Assembly (NCBI GenBank): GCA_946482635.1
Contig: CAMLSG010000069.1
Location: 1 to 22,620 of the forward strand
DNA length: 22,620 bases
DNA from: an uncultured Duganella sp.
GTDB lineage: Bacteria; Pseudomonadota; Gammaproteobacteria; Burkholderiales; Burkholderiaceae
Direction: 5' to 3'
Numbering within the stretch: the first letter of the stretch is position 1; every line of letters begins with the position of its first letter. A program made the position numbers and the translations under genes. Below, one piece after another: positions 16,413 through 22,620 of the stretch. The notes beneath the pieces are model-generated. The model did not search any database. It had not been told where the DNA came from and saw only the letters and a list, made by a program, of their open reading frames with translations.

Positions 16413-17411
16413 ATGTTCAAGCCATTGATCGCAGCACTTCTAGTGTGCCTTTCCACCGTCCCCGCCCATGCCGACGAAGCCGGCAGCGGCGCCAGCCGGG
16501 CCAAACTGGCCGGCAAGGCCCTGATCGGGCAGCCGGGTCCCGCCGCCGTGCTGCAAACCATCGACGGCCAGCGCATCGACCTCGCCTCTTACTACGGCAA
16601 GAAGCCGGTCTATCTCAAATTCTGGGCCACCTGGTGCGTGCCTTGCCGCGAGCAGATGCCCGCATTCGAGAAGTCCTTCCAGCAGTACGGAGACAAGCTC
16701 GCCGTGGTCGCGGTCAACGCGGGGTATAGCGACACCGAAACGGAAGTGAAGAGTTACCGCGCCCAACATGGCTTGCACATGCCAATCGTCATCGATGACG
16801 GTTCGCTGGCGGCCAGCCTCAACCTTCGCGTCACGCCGCAGCACATCGTGATCGGCCGCGATGGCCGCATCCAGCATATCGGCCATTTGCATGACAAGGA
16901 ACTCGAGAAAGCGCTGCAGCGCGCAGTGGGCGAAAGTGCGCCGGCCAGTCCGGTAGCCCTGGCGCCGCAAGCCGCCCCGGCGCGCGCCGCGTTCAAAGTC
17001 GGCGATGTCGCGCAAGGACTGCCGCTGCCGGCCGCACAGGGCAAACCGCGCGCGCTGATGTTCTTCTCGCCATGGTGCGAGTCCTACCTGCGCGAAAGCC
17101 GCCCTGCGACAGCACAAGCGTGCCAGCGGGTGCGCGAAGAGGCAGAAGCGCTGGCTGCGACACCCGGCGTCGAATGGCTTGCCGTCGCATCGCCGGTCTG
17201 GTCGTCGGATAAGGAAGTCGCCGAGTTTGCACGGAGCAAAAAGTCGCGCATGGCGATGCGGCTGGACAAGGATGGGACGCTGTTCAACGCCTTCAGCGTG
17301 CGCCAGATTCCCAGCATCGTCCTGCTGGACCGCCAGGGCCGCGTAGCACGCGTGATGGGGCCTGATGACCGCGGCCTGGCGCAGGCAGTGCAAGCCTTGC
17401 AGGTGCAATGA
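16413..17411 (+). CDS. Periplasmic TlpA-like protein with two thioredoxin domains, the second lacking CxxC
   Basis: A 332-residue exported protein with signal peptide 1-20 (MFKPLIAALLVCLSTVPAHA). The first thioredoxin-like domain (about 38-172) has the redox motif WCVPC (Cys75, Cys78) and the cis-Pro loop RVTP (Pro142), typical of TlpA/ResA thiol reductases. After an Ala/Pro linker (about 173-193), a second thioredoxin-like domain (about 194-330) has PWCESYLRE at the active-site position, with a single Cys222 and Tyr where the second Cys should be, but keeps the cis-Pro loop RQIP (Pro300). The partner is very likely the DsbD encoded directly downstream, whose start overlaps this stop (ATGA). 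The role would be disulfide reduction in the periplasm, perhaps in cytochrome c maturation or repair. Substrate unknown. Confidence 0.85.
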   Translation: MFKPLIAALLVCLSTVPAHADEAGSGASRAKLAGKALIGQPGPAAVLQTIDGQRIDLASYYGKKPVYLKFWATWCVPCREQMPAFEKSFQQYGDKLAVVAVNAGYSDTETEVKSYRAQHGLHMPIVIDDGSLAASLNLRVTPQHIVIGRDGRIQHIGHLHDKELEKALQRAVGESAPASPVALAPQAAPARAAFKVGDVAQGLPLPAAQGKPRALMFFSPWCESYLRESRPATAQACQRVREEAEALAATPGVEWLAVASPVWSSDKEVAEFARSKKSRMAMRLDKDGTLFNAFSVRQIPSIVLLDRQGRVARVMGPDDRGLAQAVQALQVQ

Positions 17412-18868
17412 TGCGGCGCATTTTGTTGGCGCTGCTGCTCGCCGTACTCGGGCTGGCGCGGGCGGTGGCGCAGGACTTTCTCGAGCCGGAGGCCGCCTTC
17501 CGCTTCTCGGCGCGCATGGCCGATGGCGGCACTGCCGAAGTCAGTTTCGACATCGCAGACGGCTACTACATGTACCGCGACCGTTTCCGTTTCAGCGCGG
17601 ACGGCGCCAAGGTGGACGCCGCCCAGCTGCCACCCGGTAAAGTGAAGTTCGACCAGACCTTCGGCAAGGAAGTGGAGACTTACCGCCACCGCGTCACCGT
17701 GCGCGTGCCGGTTCAGGGCGAAGGCCCTTTCGTGCTGCGCGTGACGAGCCAGGGCTGCGCCGACGCTGGCCTGTGCTATTCGCCGATGGATTCCGGGGTG
17801 ACGCTGGAAGCGGCTGCGCCGCTGGCGCAAACGCTGCAAGGCGGCCAATTGCTGAAAATCGTGCCGCTGTTCCTGCTGCTCGGCCTTGGCCTGGCATTTA
17901 CGCCCTGCGTGCTGCCGATGGTTCCCATCCTGTCCTCGATCATCGTGGGCGACAGCGCCAGGCCGAGCCGCAAGCGCGGCCTGCTGCTGTCGGGCGCTTA
18001 TTCACTGGGTATGGCGCTGGTGTACACCGGCTTCGGCATTGCGGCCGGGCTGGCGGGCGAAGGGCTCGCGGCTTCCTTGCAGAAGCCATGGGTGATCGGT
18101 GCGTTTGCCCTGCTGCTGTCCGCGCTGGCGCTGTCGATGTTCGGAGTTTACGAGCTGCAGTTGCCGGCAGTCCTGCAATCGCGCCTGGCCGACAGCGCCA
18201 ACCGCCGCACGGCCGGCAAGCTGGCCGGCGTGTTCGGCATGGGCGCCATCTCCGCGCTGATGGTCGGCCCCTGCGTGGCCGCGCCGCTGGCGGGAGCGCT
18301 GGTCTACATCAGCCAGACGCGCGACGTGCTGGTCGGCGGCAGTGCGCTGTTCGCAATGGCGGCAGGCATGAGCGTGCCGCTGGTGCTGGTCGGCGTGTCA
18401 GCCGGCAGTCTGCTCCCGCGTGCAGGTTCGTGGATGGTGTGGGTCAAGCGCGGCTTCGGCGTCATGCTGCTGGCGCTGGCCGCGTGGATGGCGTTGCCGC
18501 TGCTGCCGAACCGCCACGTCTCGGCGCTGCCGTTCAAGCAGGTCGCCAACGTGCAGCAGCTCGAAGCGGAACTGGCGCAAGGCCGCCCCGTCATGCTCGA
18601 CTTCTATGCCGACTGGTGCGTCTCATGCAAGGAAATGGAAAAGTTCACTTTCAGCGCGGCGCCGGTGAAGGCCGCGCTGGAAGGGGCGGTGCTGCTGCAG
18701 GCCGACGTAAGCGCCAACAGCGAAGAAGACAAGGCCCTGCTGAAACGCTATGGCCTGTTTGGCCCGCCCGCCATCATCCTGTTCGATAGCGAGGGGAAGG
18801 AAAGAGCGCGCGTAATCGGCTACCAGGACGCCGCGCGCTTCCAGCAAACGCTGGCGAAGCTCAAATGA
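17408..18868 (+). CDS. dsbD: Thiol:disulfide interchange protein DsbD, short form
   Basis: Carries electrons from cytoplasmic thioredoxin across the inner membrane to periplasmic reductases. The 486-residue protein has a signal peptide (1-22), a periplasmic alpha domain with Cys117/Cys123 (CADAGLCY), a membrane domain with the redox pair Cys167 (FTPCVLP) and Cys289 (VGPCVAAP), and a periplasmic thioredoxin-like gamma domain with DWCVSC (Cys404, Cys407). All six functional cysteines are present. I count six hydrophobic segments (about 151-180, 191-216, 228-247, 271-302, 308-333, 348-367), after which the sequence passes directly to the gamma domain. E. coli DsbD (565 residues) has eight. An ATG at 17411 is an alternative start. 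Translationally coupled to the upstream thioredoxin gene. Confidence 0.93.
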   Translation: MMRRILLALLLAVLGLARAVAQDFLEPEAAFRFSARMADGGTAEVSFDIADGYYMYRDRFRFSADGAKVDAAQLPPGKVKFDQTFGKEVETYRHRVTVRVPVQGEGPFVLRVTSQGCADAGLCYSPMDSGVTLEAAAPLAQTLQGGQLLKIVPLFLLLGLGLAFTPCVLPMVPILSSIIVGDSARPSRKRGLLLSGAYSLGMALVYTGFGIAAGLAGEGLAASLQKPWVIGAFALLLSALALSMFGVYELQLPAVLQSRLADSANRRTAGKLAGVFGMGAISALMVGPCVAAPLAGALVYISQTRDVLVGGSALFAMAAGMSVPLVLVGVSAGSLLPRAGSWMVWVKRGFGVMLLALAAWMALPLLPNRHVSALPFKQVANVQQLEAELAQGRPVMLDFYADWCVSCKEMEKFTFSAAPVKAALEGAVLLQADVSANSEEDKALLKRYGLFGPPAIILFDSEGKERARVIGYQDAARFQQTLAKLK

Positions 18869-18869
18869 C

Positions 18870-19355
18870 TCAGAGCGGCTGGAACACGCCAGCCGCTTTA
18901 TTTTTCTGCACGTTATCCCAGGCGAAGATCTGGCCGTTCATTGCCACGTACACGCCGGGCGGCAGTACCTGCGCCACGCCGCAGGCAAAGCCCATGTTGA
19001 AGAAGGCGTCGGAATTATCGATCTCGTAAGGGATCATGGCGCCGGTGAAGACGATGGTCTTGTCCTTGATCGCCGGGCCCAGGACGGCAGCGGTCTGCGG
19101 CATGGTATCGGTGCCGTGCACGATCACGATGGCTTTTTCGGAAGCAGCCTGGCAGGCGGCCAGCACGCGCTGGCGATCGGCATCCACCATATCCAGCGAA
19201 TCGAGCAGCGATACAACTTCCAGCTCGCAAGGCGTGGTGATGCGGGCGCGTTTGATCGCGGCCGGCAGGTGACTTTCGGTGAAAGCCAGGGTGCCATTCA
19301 GTTCGTTGTAGTGCTTGTCGAAAGTGCCGCCGGTAGCGATGATGCGCAGGGTCAT
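18870..19355 (-). CDS. Asparaginase-domain protein, N-terminal domain only
   Basis: The 161-residue protein corresponds to the N-terminal catalytic domain of bacterial L-asparaginases (usually 330-350 residues). It keeps ATGGTFDK with Thr11 (the nucleophile position), HGTDTMPQTA with Thr82 and Asp83, and IKDKTIVFTGAMIP with Lys99, so all the usual catalytic groups are there. The C-terminal domain that completes the dimer interface is missing. It ends neatly at a stop 1 nt from the dsbD stop, with no decayed C-terminal coding sequence visible beyond, so it looks like a stable short family rather than a fresh truncation. No signal peptide, so cytoplasmic. The ATG at 19355 has no ribosome site. 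Activity on asparagine is not certain. Confidence 0.85.
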   Translation of the reverse strand: MTLRIIATGGTFDKHYNELNGTLAFTESHLPAAIKRARITTPCELEVVSLLDSLDMVDADRQRVLAACQAASEKAIVIVHGTDTMPQTAAVLGPAIKDKTIVFTGAMIPYEIDNSDAFFNMGFACGVAQVLPPGVYVAMNGQIFAWDNVQKNKAAGVFQPL

Positions 19356-19470
19356 GATGAATTAAAATGAAATCAATGAATGGCGTGCATGATAGCCGAA
19401 AAAGTTTGCCAATTCCGGCTGGCATTCCGCCGAACAGTTGACTACACTGGGTTTTTTGCCCGGCAAGACC

Positions 19471-20244
19471 ATGAAAGCGCTCGCACCAGGAACCGTGATT
19501 TTCCACCGCTACCGCGGCTATGGCGTCATCACGGCCGTCAATTTGCTGACTGGCTGGATATCCGCCCGGTTTGGCAATGAATCGCGCACGCTGGATTTGA
19601 ATCTCTCCACCGACGAAGTGCAATTTGCCGACGGCGAAGCAATCCTGTTCCGCCGCGCCCCGCCCGACCGCATGCCGCACGCGCGGCTGATGGCGGTCGT
19701 GCGCGAGTTGCACAAAGCCGGCTACCAGAAGTTATACCTGTACTCCTGGCCCAAGCCCTCCGGCCTGCACTGGCGCTGGCATTTGTTCACCGGGCCGCGC
19801 GACTGGATGCAGCGCTCCTGGCGCGAAGGCTGGTACGGCTCCGGCGCCGACTACATCTTCAATCCCGTGATGGGCTGGGGCGACCAGCCCGGCGCCACGA
19901 CCGAAGAACTGGTGCACGCTTTGGCCAAATTCGACCCGCAAGGCCTGGCGCAAGCGCTCGGCCGCGACGAAGACCACGCCGAATGGTTCGCACAGGTCTG
20001 CGACGCCCTGCTCCCCGGCTACATGTACAGCCTCGACATGCAACGCCCGCACGGCGCCCCGCTGACAGACATGCCGCCGGTCCCGGTCATCCCCGTCCGC
20101 GCCAACCTCCCGCCCTACAGCGGCCAGCCCATCACCTGGCCGCCCGGCTGGGCCGGCCTCTGGAGCAAAGTCCACGCCATGCCTGCACAGCCCAGCCCGT
20201 GTCCCATGGGGTCAGGCCCCATGGGACACGAGGTCAGCCGTTGA
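19471..20244 (+). CDS. Trp-rich protein of unknown function
   Basis: I do not recognise the family. The 257-residue protein has no signal peptide or membrane segment. The N-terminal ~60 residues (PGTVIFHRYRGYGVITAVN...GWISARFGNESRTLDL) look like a small beta-barrel of the type at the start of CarD or the end of UvrD (H-x-x-x-G-x-G-x-I pattern); this is a visual resemblance only. The middle part is very rich in aromatics (SWPKPSGLHWRWHLF, DWMQRSWREGWYG, NPVMGWGDQPG). I count 12 Trp in all. The last ~16 residues (PCPMGSGPMGHEVSR) are encoded by a perfect palindrome at 20198-20230 and the bases just after it. The start at 19471 is the first ATG; a TTG at 19438 is possible. The 3' end overlaps the convergent dehydrogenase gene by 11 nt. 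Confidence 0.68.
   Translation: MKALAPGTVIFHRYRGYGVITAVNLLTGWISARFGNESRTLDLNLSTDEVQFADGEAILFRRAPPDRMPHARLMAVVRELHKAGYQKLYLYSWPKPSGLHWRWHLFTGPRDWMQRSWREGWYGSGADYIFNPVMGWGDQPGATTEELVHALAKFDPQGLAQALGRDEDHAEWFAQVCDALLPGYMYSLDMQRPHGAPLTDMPPVPVIPVRANLPPYSGQPITWPPGWAGLWSKVHAMPAQPSPCPMGSGPMGHEVSR
20198..20230. repeat. REP-like perfect palindrome, 14-bp arms, 5-nt loop
   Basis: Arms CGTGTCCCATGGGG (20198-20211) and CCCCATGGGACACG (20217-20230) around loop TCAGG. Each arm contains CCATGG. No T-run follows on either strand, so it is not a standard intrinsic terminator. Size, perfect symmetry and position at the meeting point of two convergent genes fit a repetitive extragenic palindrome. Only one copy is in this window, so repetition in the genome is inferred. 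Confidence 0.7.
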
Positions 20245-21184
20245 TGTGGTTGACCAGGTTCTGGAAGGCGTGGCGGAAGTAGAGCTCGTAGCTGGCTTGC
20301 TCGACGTAGCCGAGGTGTGGAGTGCACAGCACGTTCGGCATGCGCAGCAGCGGTGAATTTTCCGGCAGCGGTTCGGTTTCGAAGACGTCCAAGGCGGCAT
20401 AGCCGGGATGGCCGGCTTTTAAGGCTTCCTCCAATGCGCCGGGCGCAACTAGCTCGGCACGGCTCACGTTGACGAACAATGCGTCGCGTTTCATGCGCGC
20501 CAGGTCTTCTGCGGTGACGATGCCGCGCGTTCCATCGGCCAGGCGCAGATGCAGCGACAGCACATCCGCCTCCGCAAAGAATGCCTCGCGTGAGGCGGCA
20601 GCTTCGTAGCCATCCGCCACCGCAGCAGCGCGGCTCGATTCGCTACCCCAGACCACCACGCGCATGCCAAAAGCCTTGGCATAACCCGCCACCAGCTTGC
20701 CGATCTTGCCGTAGCCCCAGATCGCCATGGTGCTCCCCGCCAGCACCAGGCCCAGCGTATTGTGCTCATGGCTGATCGACACCTGCTGCCACTGTCCATC
20801 GCGCAGCTTGCCGGCATATTGGAACAGCTTGCGCCGCGCCGCCATCACCAGTGCCCAGGTCAGTTCGGCCGGCGCCGTTGGGGAACCCACGCCTTCCAGG
20901 ACCGTGATGCCAAGCTCGCGGCAAGCGTCCATATCGACGTGCCCGCTCACCTTGCCGGTCTGGGAAATCACTTTCAAGTTAGGCAGCTTGGACAGCAAGC
21001 TGCGGTTGAACGCGGTGCGCTCGCGGATCAATACCAGCGCCTCGAACGGCGCCAGGCGGGCCACCAATTGGCCCATGCCCTTCACGGAATTATTGAAAAC
21101 CTTGACCTCATGGCCATCCAGAAGCTTGAAGCATTCCAGGCCACGAGTTGCATCCTGGTAATCATCGAGAATCGCAATTTTCAT
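20234..21184 (-). CDS. D-2-hydroxyacid dehydrogenase family protein
   Basis: A 316-residue NAD(P)-dependent dehydrogenase of the D-isomer-specific 2-hydroxyacid family (phosphoglycerate, glycerate, lactate dehydrogenase relatives). The split substrate domain (about 1-100 and 290-316) surrounds a Rossmann domain with IWGYGKIGKLVAGYAKAFGM (GxGxxG), and the catalytic residues appear in NVSRAELV (Arg), DVFETEPLPENSPL (Glu) and CTPHLGYVEQ (His). The coenzyme loop after the second strand reads VWGSESSRAAA, with no acidic residue where NAD-specific members usually have one, so NADP use is possible. The N-terminus MKIAILDDYQDA is typical of a subfamily annotated as phosphoglycerate-dehydrogenase-like, of unsettled substrate. 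Monocistronic; its stop overlaps the Trp-rich gene. Confidence 0.88.
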   Translation of the reverse strand: MKIAILDDYQDATRGLECFKLLDGHEVKVFNNSVKGMGQLVARLAPFEALVLIRERTAFNRSLLSKLPNLKVISQTGKVSGHVDMDACRELGITVLEGVGSPTAPAELTWALVMAARRKLFQYAGKLRDGQWQQVSISHEHNTLGLVLAGSTMAIWGYGKIGKLVAGYAKAFGMRVVVWGSESSRAAAVADGYEAAASREAFFAEADVLSLHLRLADGTRGIVTAEDLARMKRDALFVNVSRAELVAPGALEEALKAGHPGYAALDVFETEPLPENSPLLRMPNVLCTPHLGYVEQASYELYFRHAFQNLVNHING

Positions 21185-21529
21185 GTCAGTTAGCAGATTT
21201 TGTGATGAAAATGGTAGGGAAATAACAGGTTTGTGAATATCTGGAATAGCCTACTACATTAGTCGGGCAATATTCCTACATTTTTGTCGGAAGCGCGGGA
21301 TCGCAGGTGTACAATCGGCCAATTCAAGGAGCCCAACCAGGCTCCAGCAGCATATGTTCCAGCGCCTGAGCACACCCCCGCCAGACGCTCGCGCCCTCGA
21401 GTAATCGGGCGCATCGACAGAACCGCCGTATTTCGCCGAAGTAACAATTCTTCCGCGCAAGCTATCAGCTGACGACGATTCCTGCCGTGCCGGGACAAGA
21501 CAGAATTCTTTATTGGCATTGGAGGTACT
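21185..21529. other. 345-nt divergent intergenic region / pckG leader
   Basis: No convincing gene lies here; one 62-codon open frame (21284-21472) has no ribosome site or recognisable product. A -10-like TACAAT (21310-21315) on the plus strand is a possible pckG promoter element but lacks a -35 at normal spacing. Two small inverted repeats would sit in the resulting leader of about 200 nt: GGAGCC/GGCTCC (21330-21347) and GCGCCC/GGGCGC (21391-21396, 21407-21412), the latter able to extend across a 2-nt bulge to a GTAA loop. No known riboswitch pattern is recognised. Confidence 0.4.
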
Positions 21530-22620
21530 ATGAATCAGCCCGTTATGGGAGGCGTTGCAACTATGAACGCACCAGCTTACATCAAACAGCAAAAGCTGAT
21601 CAATTGGGTGGCGGAAGTCGCCGCATTGACCAAGCCTGCCCGCATCTACTGGTGCGACGGCTCGCAGGAAGAGTACGATCGCCTGTGCGCTGAAATGGTT
21701 GCCGCCGGCACCATGAAAAAGCTGAACGAAGAAAAGCGTCCAAACTCCTACCTGGCTTGCTCCGACCCGACCGACGTCGCCCGCGTTGAAGACCGCACCT
21801 TCATCTGCTCGCAGACCAAGGAAGCGGCCGGCCCGACCAACAACTGGATGGATCCGCAAGAAATGCGCGGCACCCTGAACGGCCTGTTCGACGGCTGCAT
21901 GGCTGGCCGCACCATGTACGTGGTGCCGTTCTCGATGGGCCCGCTGGGCTCGCCGATCGCCCACATCGGCGTGGAACTGTCCGACTCCCCATACGTCGCC
22001 GTCAACATGCGCACCATGACCCGCATGGGCAAGGCCGTGTACGACGTGCTGGGTACCGATGGCGAGTTCGTGCCTGCGATTCACACCGTCGGCAAGCCGC
22101 TGGCTGCCGGCGAAAAAGATGTGCCATGGCCATGCAATGCCACCAAGTACATCGTGCACTTCCCTGAGACCCGCGAAATCTGGTCCTACGGTTCCGGCTA
22201 CGGTGGCAATGCGCTGCTGGGCAAGAAGTGCTTTGCGCTGCGCATCGCTTCCACCATGGGCTACAACGACGCCAAGAACGGCGGCGAAGGCTGGCTGGCG
22301 GAACACATGCTGATCCTGGGCGTTGAATCCCCGGAAGGCAAGAAGCACTACGTTGCCGCCGCCTTCCCTTCGGCTTGCGGCAAGACCAACTTCGCGATGC
22401 TGATTCCGCCGAAGACCTTCGACGGCTGGAAAGTCACCACCATCGGCGACGACATCGCCTGGATCAAGCCGGGCAAGGATGGCCGCCTGTACGCGATCAA
22501 TCCTGAAGCAGGCTACTTCGGCGTGGCTCCTGGCACCAACACCAAGACCAACTCGAACTGCATGTCCTGCCTGAACGAGAACACCATCTTCACCAACGTC
22601 GCGCTGACCGACGACGGCGA
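21530..22620 (+). CDS. pckG: Phosphoenolpyruvate carboxykinase (GTP), 3' end outside window
   Basis: Converts oxaloacetate and GTP to phosphoenolpyruvate, CO2 and GDP, the first committed step of gluconeogenesis. 363 residues are visible of an expected ~610-620. Diagnostic GTP-type segments are [13 protein letters not shown] (substrate region, 40-52), [24 protein letters not shown] (130-153), [14 protein letters not shown], the P-loop FPSACGKTN (279-287) with the reactive Cys283, and GDDIAWIK (307-313). This sets it apart from ATP-type PEPCK, which has no such active-site cysteine. ATG 21530 has GGAGG 4 nt upstream; an in-frame ATG at 21563 (MNAPAYIK) is an alternative. It stands alone behind a long leader; the neighbouring glycerate kinase feeds the same lower-glycolysis pool. 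Confidence 0.96.
   Translation, partial: MNQPVMGGVATMNAPAYIKQQKLINWVAEVAALTKPARIYWCDGSQEEYDRLCAEMVAAGTMKKLNEEKRPNSYLACSDPTDVARVEDRTFICSQTKEAAGPTNNWMDPQEMRGTLNGLFDGCMAGRTMYVVPFSMGPLGSPIAHIGVELSDSPYVAVNMRTMTRMGKAVYDVLGTDGEFVPAIHTVGKPLAAGEKDVPWPCNATKYIVHFPETREIWSYGSGYGGNALLGKKCFALRIASTMGYNDAKNGGEGWLAEHMLILGVESPEGKKHYVAAAFPSACGKTNFAMLIPPKTFDGWKVTTIGDDIAWIKPGKDGRLYAINPEAGYFGVAPGTNTKTNSNCMSCLNENTIFTNVALTDDG

Noticed and set aside
20198..20230. Palindrome as a bidirectional intrinsic terminator
   Set aside because: Strong stem but no U-tract follows on either strand.
21284..21472. 62-codon open frame in front of pckG as a leader peptide
   Set aside because: No ribosome site, no regulatory codon run, and composition like the surrounding non-coding sequence.
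1..22620. CRISPR array, prophage, insertion sequence or defence island
   Set aside because: No spaced direct repeats, transposase, integrase, terminase or nuclease/helicase defence genes were seen anywhere in the window.

Overview
The window looks like ordinary chromosome of a GC-rich beta-proteobacterium, most likely Oxalobacteraceae (Massilia/Duganella/Janthinobacterium type). This rests on high-GC codon use, a RdgC, a GTP-type PEP carboxykinase, a chemoreceptor ending in DWEEF and a LexA box of the CTGT-N8-ACAG form. The taxonomic call is inference. I see no phage, insertion sequence or CRISPR array.

Layout. (1) 1-2271: the 5' part of a tRNA-Val(UAC) gene with its own promoter, then an exported oligopeptidase B-like S9 peptidase, all on the minus strand. 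(2) 2338-4865: an MFS carboxylate transporter translationally coupled to a glycerate 2-kinase, a small sugar-acid/hydroxyacid uptake and entry module. (3) 4858-6396 (minus): two exported proteins of unknown function, one with Sel1/TPR-like repeats. (4) 6488-8522: SnoaL-like protein, alpha/beta hydrolase and XRE/MmyB-type regulator in one operon, with a palindrome in the divergent intergenic region. (5) 8519-11316 (minus): a family-3 solute-binding protein followed by a methyl-accepting chemotaxis protein. (6) 11355-14899: an SOS-controlled dinB, two tandem paralogous membrane-anchored Pro/Ala-rich proteins of unknown function, and rdgC. (7) 14907-16334 (minus): a MocR-type PLP regulator. (8) 16413-18868: a tandem-thioredoxin periplasmic protein coupled to a short DsbD, together a periplasmic thiol-reduction module. 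(9) 18870-21184: a half-length asparaginase (minus), a Trp-rich unknown protein whose tail is encoded by a REP-like palindrome, and a D-2-hydroxyacid dehydrogenase (minus). (10) From 21530: pckG, cut by the window end, behind a 345-nt leader/intergenic region.

The strongest candidate for something undescribed is the pair of paralogs between dinB and rdgC. They share a membrane anchor, a variable Pro/Ala linker, a 40-residue near-identical block and two cysteines exactly 25 residues apart. Also worth a look are a DsbD that appears to lack the last two transmembrane segments, a thioredoxin domain with a broken CxxC, a REP palindrome read as the C-terminus of a protein, and the fact that all five convergent gene pairs meet with no room for a terminator.
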